Shown here one piece after another: positions 17,019 to 25,600 of a DNA stretch of 64,000 bases. Under the pieces are notes generated by a model. The model was not told the DNA's origin. It worked only from the letters and a program-made list of their open reading frames with translations, and ran no database searches. Numbering within the stretch: the first letter of the stretch is position 1; each line of letters begins with the position of its first letter. Position numbers and translations under genes: made by a program. Source of the stretch: Bacteroidota bacterium (GTDB lineage: Bacteria; Bacteroidota; Ignavibacteria; Kryptoniales; JAKASW01); assembly GCA_021825585.1 (NCBI GenBank), contig JAKAGT010000025.1:1-64000 (forward strand), in the 5' to 3' direction.

Positions 17019-18494
17019 ATGTATAACTTTGACAATCCCTTTGTCCGGCGAACGGCGCTTTTGGCATCCATTGCCGTTGCGTTGGCGCTCGCTGTTCCAC
17101 GAACGGCAAAAGCAATCCCAAGCTATTCCCGTCAGACTGGACTGAGCTGCGCAACCTGTCATACCGTTTTTCCGCATCTCACACCGTTCGGCAGGGACTT
17201 CAAACTTCACGGCTATGTCAGCAACAATACTCAGCTCATAAGTGACCATGCCTCCACAAGCGACACCGCCAGTCAGGGAAGGACAATCCTCGAATTCCCA
17301 GCCACGCCGATGGTTTCTGCCAGGATCTCTTCAAGGTGGAACTACCAACAGGGAGGCGGGAACGGACTTGTTCCCCATGGAGTTGTAACCGCTGGACAGG
17401 GTTTCATCTCCAGTCCTGATGGTTATGGAGACAAAGATCTGCTCGATTACCTTGCCGGGTCGAGCATTTACATAGCAGGCGAGATCACCCCGCGACTCGG
17501 AAGCTTCATTGAGTTCGGTGGACCCGATGACGAAGGCGGTACTGTCGGACTCGGAATGTTCGATGTAGCTCTCGTGTCCCCGGATGAGACTGTCGCAGGC
17601 CAGAACTTTGTTTACGGGATAAGGGCAGAAGATGCCCTGGCCGCCGGCGATCCTTCGAACACAATTGGAACCTGGGGCTTGACGGCAAGTCTTATGGGGC
17701 TCAGCACGCATAATACTCTCTTCGATCCGGGCACAGCCTTCATGGAAGGCGGAGAGCTTTTCGGAATGCTCGGCGATTTCGACGGCGGCGGGCTGTACGC
17801 GAGTGTGGGAGTCTACAGACCGACGGCAAATCAGACGGCGAACGGTTACGTGCAAGGCGCCATCTCAGGCTCTGGTACATTCGATGGCGTAAACGGTGTA
17901 AACAGTTATGTCAGAGTCTCGTACTATCTTCCTCCGATCGGCAAGAACACCTATACTGAGATTGGAGGATTCGGTTATTTCGGGAGACTCAATATGACCG
18001 CAAGTCAAGCCGCCGTGCTTGTCAATCCGGATTATATCGACAACTACTACAATTTGGGATTTGACTTCCAGGCTCAATATATTGGCAACAACAACCTTAT
18101 TGAACTTTTCGGCCTTCTCCAGTCTCAACGGGACGGCGCATTCTACGGTGTGGACGGCTTCACAGGACTTCCGGGCAATGGTATCGCCGTATCGAGACAG
18201 GGCTTCGGAGTGAAGGCTGATTATTATTACAATAGCCTGATTGGCACCTACGTGAAATATCTCTATCAGACATCCCGTCAGCTTAAGGACATGAATGTCA
18301 GCGGGGCGATCGTCGGTGTTGGCTGCTTTCCCTGGGAGAATGTCAACCTGAAACTCGAGAGGACATTCTTCTCGACATACAACATCGGTGCTGCGCAATA
18401 CGGAGCATACGTTCTTGCTGGCGCACCCAACCCAAGGTCTATTTCGGCGTCTGACTTTGACGTTACAGCGGTGAAACTGGAATACCTGTTCTGA
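17019..18494 (+). CDS. Outer-membrane protein with c-type haem motif
   Basis: A 491-residue protein with signal peptide ('TALLASIAVALALAVPRTAKA'), immediately followed by one haem motif CATCH in 'GLSCATCHTVFPHLTPFGRDF'. A long beta-rich part then ends in an aromatic residue ('KLEYLF'). Proteins of this build, with a haem leader and porin-like barrel, are known from metal-reducing and copper-resistant bacteria and may pass electrons across the outer membrane. The start follows 'atggaaggataaagatc'. A GC-rich hairpin follows the stop. Confidence 0.8.
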   Translation: MYNFDNPFVRRTALLASIAVALALAVPRTAKAIPSYSRQTGLSCATCHTVFPHLTPFGRDFKLHGYVSNNTQLISDHASTSDTASQGRTILEFPATPMVSARISSRWNYQQGGGNGLVPHGVVTAGQGFISSPDGYGDKDLLDYLAGSSIYIAGEITPRLGSFIEFGGPDDEGGTVGLGMFDVALVSPDETVAGQNFVYGIRAEDALAAGDPSNTIGTWGLTASLMGLSTHNTLFDPGTAFMEGGELFGMLGDFDGGGLYASVGVYRPTANQTANGYVQGAISGSGTFDGVNGVNSYVRVSYYLPPIGKNTYTEIGGFGYFGRLNMTASQAAVLVNPDYIDNYYNLGFDFQAQYIGNNNLIELFGLLQSQRDGAFYGVDGFTGLPGNGIAVSRQGFGVKADYYYNSLIGTYVKYLYQTSRQLKDMNVSGAIVGVGCFPWENVNLKLERTFFSTYNIGAAQYGAYVLAGAPNPRSISASDFDVTAVKLEYLF

Positions 18495-18509
18495 TTTCAA
18501 TGTCGATGT

Positions 18510-18539
18510 GTCGCGTCAGTGTCTCCGGCCTGACGCGAC
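18510..18539 (+). terminator. GC-rich hairpin after the haem-motif barrel gene
   Basis: Perfect 10-bp arms gtcgcgtcag (18510-18519) and ctgacgcgac (18530-18539) separated by 10 bp, 15 bp after the stop. There is no T-run, so it is either a weak terminator or a transcript-stabilising structure. The stretch 18540-18864 holds no supported gene. Confidence 0.6.
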
Positions 18540-18864
18540 GCAGCCTGACAGCCTGGTGTTCGTTTACCTCCAGAGTTCACAGACTTTTCTTCAAAACACC
18601 CATCCGGCAGCCGCGTTGTCCCGTAATGCCTCAAACGTCAACAAACTACCCCTCAAACGTAAGGCTCGCACCTCGAATTTCCCCCATCTTCGTTCCAATT
18701 GGCGGTTTTTGTCTTCCTTGATATCGGCATGAGGCTTGAGCATTTGCATGGAGATACGCCGGAACGTGACGGCATCCGGCTGATGACCGGAGTCTCTTTC
18801 ATTACGAAGGACAGGGATCCCGAACACGATTCGAATCTAAAATAGAAATTAGGAGAAGGGTCAA

Positions 18865-19743
18865 ATGAAGCATTCATATAGAACTTGTAGCACAGGGAAT
18901 TATATAGGCATGTTGGCGGTCGTACTTTTGATTCTTCCGCTATCGGCCTTCGCACAAATGAATTACAGCAACTGGGTTCAGCGGAACTCGACGGACACAA
19001 CAGTGGTAAAATGCTGGAACGATTCGTCCACCACTATGATGTTTGCCCCCGGCGCAATGGCAAGGATGATGATGAATATGCCGGATTCCATTTACTGTCG
19101 GATCGATGAGATGCCGATGGATAGTCTCGGTCTGTCGCATGATTCCACGTTCATCGGGTGGTATCGTGCGCAAATCGGAAAAGACTCTTTGAACTTCAAC
19201 TTTATGAGTTTTTCCGGGATGGGGAGCACTAACATGATGCAGTTCGGGAAAGGTATCGCGTGCCACCTTTATTGGGATAGCATCGCGGCGGATTCCATGT
19301 ACCGTCATTTTCATCCGACGGGAGTAATGGTCTGGAACGGCTCGAACTGGGTGAGCATTCAGGGTGCTTCCATCGACGACAACACTGTGTCTTTCACGAC
19401 ACCCGATGCGTATTCTGCAATTGCATTCGTCGGAGCGCCGGAGAAGACAACGGCAGTTAAAGATCATAGTGGCACACCGACAACTTTTTCTCTGCGCCAG
19501 AATTACCCGAACCCTTTCAATCCCACAACAGTCATCAGCTATCAGCTTCCGGCGGTCTCCCGTGTTACCCTGAAAGTGTACGATATTCTCGGCAATGAAG
19601 TCGCCACACTTGTCAACACCACTCAGCCTGCCGGTATTCATTCGGTCCAGTTCAGCGGTTCGGGCCTCGCTAGCGGTGTTTACTTCTATCGCCTGTCAAC
19701 GCCGGATTACGTGCGGACAATGAAGATGATTTTGCTTAAATAG
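18865..19743 (+). CDS. Secreted protein with type IX sorting domain
   Basis: A 292-residue protein with a signal peptide ending at 'LSAFAQ'. An Asn/Asp/Met-rich region (~30-190, including 'MMFAPGAMARMMMNMP') is followed by a C-terminal domain of ~80 residues: 'FSLRQNYPNPFNPTTVISYQ', 'KVYDILGNEVATLVN', 'GVYFYRL', 'KMILLK'. The latter is the Por/type IX secretion sorting domain typical of Ignavibacteria-like Bacteroidota. The Met-rich patches fit copper binding at the cell surface. The start follows 'attaggagaagggtcaa'. Probably the last gene of the metal cluster. Confidence 0.85.
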   Translation: MKHSYRTCSTGNYIGMLAVVLLILPLSAFAQMNYSNWVQRNSTDTTVVKCWNDSSTTMMFAPGAMARMMMNMPDSIYCRIDEMPMDSLGLSHDSTFIGWYRAQIGKDSLNFNFMSFSGMGSTNMMQFGKGIACHLYWDSIAADSMYRHFHPTGVMVWNGSNWVSIQGASIDDNTVSFTTPDAYSAIAFVGAPEKTTAVKDHSGTPTTFSLRQNYPNPFNPTTVISYQLPAVSRVTLKVYDILGNEVATLVNTTQPAGIHSVQFSGSGLASGVYFYRLSTPDYVRTMKMILLK

Positions 19744-19764
19744 ACCTTCCAGTACTTTCAACAC

Positions 19765-19791
19765 AAGGTCGGCAGCGCGACTGCCGACCTT
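19765..19791 (+). terminator. Rho-independent-type terminator
   Basis: An 11-bp perfect stem aaggtcggcag / ctgccgacctt with a 5-base loop, 21 bp after the stop of the sorting-domain protein. It closes the metal region. From 19792 to the tRNA fragment at 20061 there is no supported gene. Confidence 0.8.
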
Positions 19792-20060
19792 TGCGCTAGA
19801 ATTCTTCGGAAACTCTCCCTCGTTGCCACCAATTCGGACCGCGATATATTCATGTATTGACTTTCCTCCGAGGTGAAGCTTGTGGTCGCCTCACCATTTC
19901 ATAACCATGTCCAATACCTCTCTGTACCACCCTATACTCGCCTAACCAAAACCTTACCAGTGCCCGAAGAAAACTTGCAATCCCCACAGCTGCAGCGAAA
20001 GAAAAGCGCTCAAAACGATTTGGAATTAAGCACTTTGTCTTTGGAAAAGGTCACTGGGAT

Positions 20061-20114
20061 GATTCAGGGTCTAGTGACCGCAAGGCCGTGCAGGTTCAAG
20101 TCCTGTCCCGGGCA
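20061..20114 (+). tRNA. 3' fragment of tRNA-Leu(CAG), putative att core
   Basis: The sequence from the anticodon loop (ttcaggg, anticodon CAG at 20065-20067) through a long variable arm (tgaccgcaaggccgtg), the T arm (gcagg-ttcaagt-cctgt) and the acceptor 3' strand cccgggc plus discriminator a. The long variable arm and CAG anticodon identify a leucine tRNA. The matching 5' half (expected to begin gcccggg) is absent upstream, so this is not a full gene. Its 3' end overlaps the end of the integrase gene, marking an integration site. Confidence 0.85.
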
Positions 20115-21238
20115 CTGTAATTTGAAGTGAATTCGCCGATTTGCTTCTTGGGTTCATCACTCTTATCGCCTTCATCACCCCGCAGTAACCGTATAGTAAC
20201 AACTGAGTCACGTCCGTTGAGTCGTGCGACAGCATTTTGCATCGTTTGTCTCTGCACCTTCGCATAGACCAGCGTTGTATTAATGTCTGAATGTCCGAGG
20301 ATCTTTGAGACTGTCAGCACATCCACGCCGAGTTCAATTAACCGAGTCGCGAAGGTATGTCTAAGGCTGTGGAGTTTGAACCCGACTAAACCTGCATCTT
20401 TGCACGTTTGGGTGAATGTCTTTGTGACGGAATTGTTTGAGAGTTCCGAGAATAACTTCTCGCCGACCGCAATCAATATCTCTCTAGCACGGTCTGTGAG
20501 GGGAACGTCACGGGCTTCCTTATCTTTTGTCTTTCGTAAATGGACTACTCCAGCCTCCAGGTCAACATCAGAAGCCTGTAGTTGCGTCCCTTCTTCTCTT
20601 CTTAATCCAGTGTTCAGGAGGAATTCGTAGAACTGTATATACCTCAGAATTCTGTCCCGGTGAGGCTTACGATTCGATTCTTCTCGATGCAATAGCAATG
20701 CATCAAAGAATCGTTTGATTTCAACATCTGTCATATAAAGCCGTTTCTCCTCCACCTTAAGCTTTCGAACATGGCTTATATGGTTCGATGAAATGTATCC
20801 CCAGCGAAGTGCGACGTTGAGAAAAGCTTTCAGCGTTCGAAGTTCCAGGTTGAACGTGACCGCTCGGATCTCCGTGAGGCGCCGTCTTTTCCATTCGTCA
20901 AGGTTCTGGGCATCAATCTGGCGCAGGTCTATATCTCCCATGCTTTTGATGAAGTTGTTCACGACAAAATGCTCAAGATCGATTGTGGTGGGCTGCTTAT
21001 AAGAGGACGCGAATTTGAAGTACTCTTCAGTGAAATGCCTCAGATTAATGTGCTTCTCCTGATACTCCTCCATTTTGAAAGTACCCCTCGCGATCTTGCC
21101 CTGAATATCGTGCAGGATTTGCTTGGCTAGTCGAAAATCGGCGGTTTGCGTGCTGATAACATGTCGCTTTTCCCGAAATGTAAAATCGATAACGTAGTGA
21201 TACCCATGTTGGGTCTTCCTCTTTCTAATGGTTGCCAT
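20096..21238 (-). CDS. int: Tyrosine recombinase / integrase
   Basis: A 380-residue site-specific recombinase. The N-terminal arm-binding region (1-60) is followed by a SAM-like core-binding domain (~65-165) and a catalytic domain with R213 ('TGLRREEGTQL'), K237 ('LRKTKDKEARDVPL'), H290/R293 ('HSLRHTFAT'), H316 ('LGHSD') and nucleophile Y325 ('TTLVYAK'). The start ATG (21238) has 'aaaggagcc' upstream. The last codons and the stop TGA are formed by the tRNA-Leu 3' end, so the C-terminus is encoded by the att core. It overlaps the excisionase-like gene by 14 bp. Confidence 0.95.
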   Translation of the reverse strand: MATIRKRKTQHGYHYVIDFTFREKRHVISTQTADFRLAKQILHDIQGKIARGTFKMEEYQEKHINLRHFTEEYFKFASSYKQPTTIDLEHFVVNNFIKSMGDIDLRQIDAQNLDEWKRRRLTEIRAVTFNLELRTLKAFLNVALRWGYISSNHISHVRKLKVEEKRLYMTDVEIKRFFDALLLHREESNRKPHRDRILRYIQFYEFLLNTGLRREEGTQLQASDVDLEAGVVHLRKTKDKEARDVPLTDRAREILIAVGEKLFSELSNNSVTKTFTQTCKDAGLVGFKLHSLRHTFATRLIELGVDVLTVSKILGHSDINTTLVYAKVQRQTMQNAVARLNGRDSVVTIRLLRGDEGDKSDEPKKQIGEFTSNYSARDRT

Positions 21239-21527
21239 CCGAGGCTCCTTTCTGTCTGTTCCAGATACTGTTCGCGGTTTCGTGAGCCTTTTCGGATGAA
21301 GGTACACCTTCGGCTGTCACAATCTTTTGGGAGATCCAGGCTTCCAAAGCAGGGAGGTGAAACAAATACCTGCCCTCAATCTGGAAGTACGGTATTCGCT
21401 TTTCCCGGATGAGCCGTCTGATAATGCTCTGTGAAACGCGCAGAAACTCAGCAGCTTCCGTAACCGTGAGTACAGTGGCTGTTGAATCCTGCATTCTTAT
21501 ACCGTTATTTGAAGTCTCGTTCTTCAT
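21225..21527 (-). CDS. Excisionase-like helix-turn-helix protein
   Basis: A 100-residue protein with a MerR/excisionase-family winged helix at ~17-68: 'VLTVTEAAEFLRVSQSIIRR' followed by 'LIREKRIPYFQIEGRYLFH'. Such proteins direct the recombinase toward excision and may repress nearby promoters. The gene overlaps the integrase start, so the two are translationally coupled in one transcript running toward the tRNA fragment. Confidence 0.85.
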   Translation of the reverse strand: MKNETSNNGIRMQDSTATVLTVTEAAEFLRVSQSIIRRLIREKRIPYFQIEGRYLFHLPALEAWISQKIVTAEGVPSSEKAHETANSIWNRQKGASDGNH

Positions 21528-21552
21528 TTCAGTCTTCTTAGTACCTGGCAGC

Positions 21553-21589
21553 CATGCAGACCGCCGCTGCAGTCGGCGGGTACTGCATG
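21553..21589 (-). terminator. Hairpin between excisionase and YbjN-like gene
   Basis: Arms catgcag/ctgcatg (21553-21559, 21583-21589) with an inner stem ccgccg/cggcgg. It sits 25 bp upstream of the excisionase start and just past the end of the YbjN-like gene, where it could end or attenuate transcription from that gene. Confidence 0.5.
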
Positions 21590-21594
21590 CGTCC

Positions 21595-22107
21595 TCAATG
21601 TGCCAGAAAGTCTACGTACTTTTTCGCGACCGCATCATAGTCCGAAGTACCTTCGAGGAGCGGCCGTATACAGTCCATCGTGTCGACGATCTGTCTGTCA
21701 AGAAAATTGAACGAGCTCCCTATCACTTCATCGTTAGGAGTGTAAATCTCTACCAGTAATCGGAAGATGAGCTCATTGCTTGCCGGCTCAATTGAAGGGA
21801 TTGCAACCCCGTCCCAGTGGTAATTCAGGCAGAATAGATTGATCAATCTCAGGGTCTCGACCTCTTTTTCTTTAGGTATTCTAACCCCTAGACTTGCCTG
21901 TATGACGCACCGGTTATCCTCCATTTGGGTCATAGTGACTGATAGGGCCACACCATTGATGGCTCCTGTGGTGTACTGAGCCACGCCCTTTTCAGGGTGA
22001 TTCACCTTGAAGCCCAGATCTCGTATGTATTTTTCCAGCCTTTTGAGAAGAAAGTAGTCTATGGATTCCTTCTCGGTTTGCGGGGATTTCTGTTCTTTCG
22101 TTTTCAT
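21595..22107 (-). CDS. YbjN-like protein 1
   Basis: A 170-residue soluble protein. The pattern 'DYFLLKRLEKYIRDLGFKV', 'ETLRLINLFCLNYHWDGVAI', 'ELIFRLLVEIY' and 'IVDTMDCIRPLLEG' follows the YbjN / bacterial sensory transduction regulator fold: two-strand sheet, long helix, sheet, helix, related to type III chaperones. The start (22107) follows 'aaggagaatcaaaa'. The molecular function of YbjN proteins is unclear. It is one of three divergent copies in this cassette, all preceding the integrase on the same strand. Confidence 0.65.
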   Translation of the reverse strand: MKTKEQKSPQTEKESIDYFLLKRLEKYIRDLGFKVNHPEKGVAQYTTGAINGVALSVTMTQMEDNRCVIQASLGVRIPKEKEVETLRLINLFCLNYHWDGVAIPSIEPASNELIFRLLVEIYTPNDEVIGSSFNFLDRQIVDTMDCIRPLLEGTSDYDAVAKKYVDFLAH

Positions 22108-22266
22108 TTTTGATTCTCCTTGTTTTCTGTTTACGGTTAATCTTACAAATGCCGCCGTTACCTTATCGCAGGTCAATGTCGGGGGCAGCTTTGCCGACAA
22201 TTGAGCTTTCGCACCGCCAAGCGCCGGCTAGCACGGCGCACAGCAGCGGAGGGACCCAATGCCCTG

Positions 22267-22587
22267 CTAGCTCTCCTTTCTGGATTTCGACGCCATCATT
22301 TTGTCTGAGCGTTTCTGAGCCGCCTCAGTCAGCATCCGCTGAAGTTGGATGGCGCTGATCTCAGTCGCATCGACGTCTTCTCGCGTGAGAGCGTCTTTGA
22401 GCTTTCTTGCTGAATCGGCATCGGGTAGTCCGACTACAGCCTGACCGTCCACGACGTTGAAGTCGGAGATAGTTAAGCCCTCATCGGCGGCGAAGGTCTC
22501 AAGAGTTCTCTTCAGTCCCGACGCCTTGGGGTTCTTGCTGGTCTTCACCGTCGTCTGGATTAGACCGGTTGCCTTTAGGTATTTCAT
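22267..22587 (-). CDS. Small hypothetical protein of the island cassette
   Basis: A 106-residue protein starting after 'aacaggagaaaaag'. It opens with 'MKYLKATGLIQTTVKTSKNP'. A possible ACT/ferredoxin-like alpha-beta pattern ('TLETFAADEGLTISDFNVVD', 'ARKLKDALTREDVDATEI') is followed by a basic, helical C-terminus ending in 'KSRKES'. No family recognised. The basic tail could contact nucleic acid. Confidence 0.6.
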   Translation of the reverse strand: MKYLKATGLIQTTVKTSKNPKASGLKRTLETFAADEGLTISDFNVVDGQAVVGLPDADSARKLKDALTREDVDATEISAIQLQRMLTEAAQKRSDKMMASKSRKES

Positions 22588-22686
22588 CTTTTTCTCCTGT
22601 TTTGGAGTTGCTGCCTTTTACTCGTTTTTTGACCTCGAGCCAGGCTGAGGCAGGCTGTAACAGCCTGGCACCGAGGAATGGATTGC

Positions 22687-23160
22687 TTAATCTTGATCAT
22701 CTAGCTTGGCCAGGACCTCGTCAACTGATTTACCTTGCGCTACCGCATTAACCATTTCTTCGCATTGCGAAAAAGGTATCAGCACATCGGCGAGCAGTTG
22801 GTGGAAGTCCATGACTCTCAGGACATAATTGGTGTAATATCTGGTGAAGAGCAGGGAGAAATCCGTAGCGTCGATAGCGAACTTTCCGGGATTGTCTGCT
22901 TCGTTTATATGATTGACGAGGTGCAGCAATTCACAGAAGTTGGCTTCCGGATGGTCCTGCATGCTTTTTACCTTCACTATTATCGAATCTAGATCAGGGA
23001 AGTCACGGTAAGCCATCATGACTCTTGCGTCGACCGCCTGTACGTCGTCGACCCTCAAAGAGTCCGGTCCGTCTGTGACTACCACAGCGTGATGTTTCTC
23101 AAGGAAGTCCTTGAGTCGAGACATATTCGGATTTTTGAAAAGTATGTTCTTGCTTTCCAT
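22687..23160 (-). CDS. YbjN-like protein 2
   Basis: A 157-residue protein. 'LLHLVNHINEADNPGKFAID' followed by 'ATDFSLLFTRYYTNYVLRVM' and 'LADVLIPFSQCEEMVNAVAQ' is the central helix, sheet and C-terminal helix of the YbjN fold. Sequence similarity to the other two copies in this cassette is low, so they are old paralogues rather than recent duplications. Role unknown. A GC-rich inverted repeat (22640-22668) follows the gene. Confidence 0.65.
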   Translation of the reverse strand: MESKNILFKNPNMSRLKDFLEKHHAVVVTDGPDSLRVDDVQAVDARVMMAYRDFPDLDSIIVKVKSMQDHPEANFCELLHLVNHINEADNPGKFAIDATDFSLLFTRYYTNYVLRVMDFHQLLADVLIPFSQCEEMVNAVAQGKSVDEVLAKLDDQD

Positions 23161-23397
23161 TTTATCCTTTTTTGTTTCTGACCGCCTTTGGATTAAGGCC
23201 CGATTGAAGCAAGGCGATCTTAGGCTTCATTATCGTTTTCGTGGCCAAGATGATGAGCTGTTCGGGCTCCCTATTCGTGGTGGCCCTCGCGTCACTTGTG
23301 TACAATGGCGTTTCATTCTCATTTCCTACAGTTTTGTAAATGAACTTTTGATGTTACAAATATGACTTCTGCGATAAGGAGTTCTTTCGCATTCCGT

Positions 23398-24022
23398 TCA
23401 CATTATCTTCACTTCATTTTCCGCAAATGAGCGAACGAAGTCATTCTCATAGCTCGCGATTTCAGTATCTATCTCTTCCCATGCATCGACCTCGGTGCAT
23501 TTTCGGAATGATTCGTAAAACAGGTCGAACGACCACTCCGGGAAGTCGAAGAGGGAGTAGATGGTGAGACAGCTTTGTTTATATCTGCGTTTTCTGGATC
23601 TATCCGGGTGAACCAGGGATCGCTCGCTGCGCTGAACTAGCAGACGAACGTACCTCGCGAAATCGATCTTGGAGCCTGTCCAGACCATTTTCCCGCTTGA
23701 TTGCAGGAGTCCTTTGCCTTCCACCTTGGAGGCACGGATCTCCGGGTCACTGATCAGCTCGCTGACCGCTTCGATTATTTGCTTTCCTCTCGGGCCGGAA
23801 TCAGCTTGCTTCAACGCGAAACAGCGCATCGAATCGGACTGACTCGACCTTTCGAGGTAGATAATTGTTACATCTAAATTGGGGGATCTAAATTTTCCGC
23901 TGGGCTCAGCGGACGTGGCGCCGTCTGTTTCCGGACCACTGCCATTGATGAGCAATAGGCTGCTCATCAAGCTAGCAGTCTCCTCCAGCTGCACCGGGGT
24001 TCTTGATGTTCAGTGTGTTCAT
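23398..24022 (-). pseudogene. Hypothetical island gene with a frameshift near its start
   Basis: The long frame (198 codons from a GTG at 23994) has no ribosome site. A perfect one, 'aaaaggagacccaa', precedes ATG 24022, which begins MNTLNIKNP and then meets a stop. If one base were removed from the run cccc (23996-23999 on the plus strand, gggg), the two frames join as MNTLNIKNPVQLEETASLMS. The joined protein would be ~207 residues of unknown family with a C-terminal acidic helical part. The shift may be a homopolymer error or a real mutation. Confidence 0.55.
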
Positions 24023-24038
24023 TTGGGTCTCCTTTTAG

Positions 24039-24500
24039 TTAGTTCTTTGAGAATTCTGTTTTAAGCGTTCCCATGTCGGGTACAAGTTCTACCAGGTTTA
24101 GCCATGACCTGTATACATCTATGAGCAGTTCCCCGATCATGTCCTCGGCGTACTCGTCTTCATCGACTTTAAAAAGGAAATCGAGTACAAGGTACTTTCG
24201 TTGGGCGGTCACAATCGCCACGCCAGTTCCGTAGTAGCCGAAACGGCGATTGTAATCGTTGACCGCCTGCAGTAGCTGCAATTCGGTCTCTGGATCTATT
24301 TCCTGAAGGTCAGTCAGTCGGACTTTGAGCTCCTGCATATCGTCGTAGTAAGCAATTGACGCGAAACAGACAGGCCGCTCACCTACCGGTGTAATCTGGA
24401 AAGCAATGGCGTCCTCTGAATCCTCGGTCACCCGAAGATCGCGGGTCTCGACATACTCTCTTAAATAGTCTATGTAGTTGGCGTTTTTGTAGTAGTCCAT
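24039..24500 (-). CDS. YbjN-like protein 3
   Basis: A 153-residue acidic protein. 'YIDYLREYVETRDLRVTED', 'LQLLQAVNDYNRRFGYYGTG', 'YLVLDFLFKVDEDEYAEDMI' and 'LLIDVYRSWLNLVELV' follow the YbjN-like fold and length. Its ATG overlaps the stop of the upstream HTH gene closely (TGACATG), so translation is coupled. Function unknown. A role as a chaperone-like or regulatory partner within the island is conceivable. Confidence 0.65.
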   Translation of the reverse strand: MDYYKNANYIDYLREYVETRDLRVTEDSEDAIAFQITPVGERPVCFASIAYYDDMQELKVRLTDLQEIDPETELQLLQAVNDYNRRFGYYGTGVAIVTAQRKYLVLDFLFKVDEDEYAEDMIGELLIDVYRSWLNLVELVPDMGTLKTEFSKN

Positions 24501-24501
24501 G

Positions 24502-24756
24502 TCAGGCGCCCTTCTTGTTTAGTTGGTACTTTTCTCGGGTCCAGCAGTATACAGTCTGCCTGGAAACGCCCAGCCTTTTCGCAAGCGCGGGGACATTGCC
24601 GTCAAACCTGTATCCTGACTTTAGGAATTCCGCCTTCATGTGCCGGATAATCTCCTTCCGGCTGGGCAGACGGTACCCTGGAAATTCTTTGCAAAATTCC
24701 CGGAATTCAGACAGCGTCATGAACTGACTGAGGGATTTATAACTTAGGATTTTCAT
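24502..24756 (-). CDS. Small helix-turn-helix regulator
   Basis: An 84-residue protein whose C-terminal half contains a Fis-/resolvase-like helix-turn-helix: 'NVPALAKRLGVSRQTVYCWT' followed by 'REKYQLNKKGA'. The N-terminal half is a charged helical segment ('SEFREFCKEFPGYRLPSRKE'). First gene of the minus-strand cassette, facing a 526-bp promoter region shared with the replication genes, so it is a good candidate for the lysogeny/replication switch of the element. Confidence 0.7.
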   Translation of the reverse strand: MKILSYKSLSQFMTLSEFREFCKEFPGYRLPSRKEIIRHMKAEFLKSGYRFDGNVPALAKRLGVSRQTVYCWTREKYQLNKKGA

Positions 24757-25282
24757 TTGGTCCTTCGTTCGATGTTCTTGAAAAACAGTATGGAAACTGC
24801 GTCAATCTAGCCCGTATATCTTACAGCTAAATGCTCCATACAATTCTTCCATCGAAGGAGGAATCGGGTGGGAGGTGACTGCTGATCCTGTTGCCCCCTA
24901 GGGAAGGGAGGATAAGCAATCCTGGAGGTCGATTCGCTTTAAGCGGGTTCCCTTCTCGACCTCGTCAGTTTTCTTATGTCATCTGAAATCTCCTGTTGTT
25001 TCTGGGCATTAAATTACGATGCCGGAAAGCGGAAGTCAATACTTGGCGCATGATAAGGAAACGTTGTAAAGGAAGTGTCAGTTTGTTTACTGCATGTTTC
25101 TCTCCCAAATACCATTTGCCATTTGTCAAAAAAAATGTGTATAATTTCCTGTACGGTATAGGGGCCGCCGAGTACGAAGGTACTTGCGGAGTTCTGAAAA
25201 AATGTGTACAATAACTTTGGATAGTTTTTCGCAGTAATTCTACGGGAACCACCCACCAAATTAACATGCAGAAGAAGCAACC
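24757..25282. promoter_or_regulatory. Divergent regulatory region with two tandem plus-strand promoters
   Basis: No gene is supported here. Two sigma70-like promoters face the replication genes: TTGCCA-18 bp-TATAAT (25116-25145) and TTGCGG-17 bp-TACAAT (25184-25212). Both -10 elements are embedded in the shared sequence aaaaaatgtgta-n-aat. Between them lie short inverted stretches (gtac repeats) that could be operators for the HTH protein encoded at 24502. The minus-strand cassette would start from the left part of this region. Confidence 0.55.
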
Positions 25283-25600
25283 ATGTTGCTTTACGAAGAG
25301 ATGCGCGGATCAATTAAACGAGCAAATACAACTATGATTCAAAGCAATGAAAAAGGATCTCACCTTTTAATTCACACGCTCCCTGAAATTTACATCGACG
25401 ACTGCATCAGAGAACTTTCTCTAATGGTCAAGGCGTGTCCCGAAAAGCTTCATTCAAGGTTCTCGGGGATGTACGATTTCTACAGAGGGCTAATCACACT
25501 ACTCAACGACAGGGCAAAACAATACTCGAAGAAGGAATTCTTCGGGATGTTGGACGCTGACGTCAGAAAACGACTTACGAAACAAGGACTAATTATATGA
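25283..25600 (+). CDS. Small hypothetical protein upstream of the replication gene
   Basis: A 105-residue mostly helical protein. It begins 'MLLYEEMRGSIKRANTTMIQ' and ends in a charged segment with 'MLDADVRKRLTKQGLII'. No family recognised. Its stop overlaps the ATG of the DUF5659 gene (ATATGA), so it is part of the early operon that leads to the primase/helicase gene. The upstream ribosome site is weak ('agaagaagcaacc'). Confidence 0.55.
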   Translation: MLLYEEMRGSIKRANTTMIQSNEKGSHLLIHTLPEIYIDDCIRELSLMVKACPEKLHSRFSGMYDFYRGLITLLNDRAKQYSKKEFFGMLDADVRKRLTKQGLII

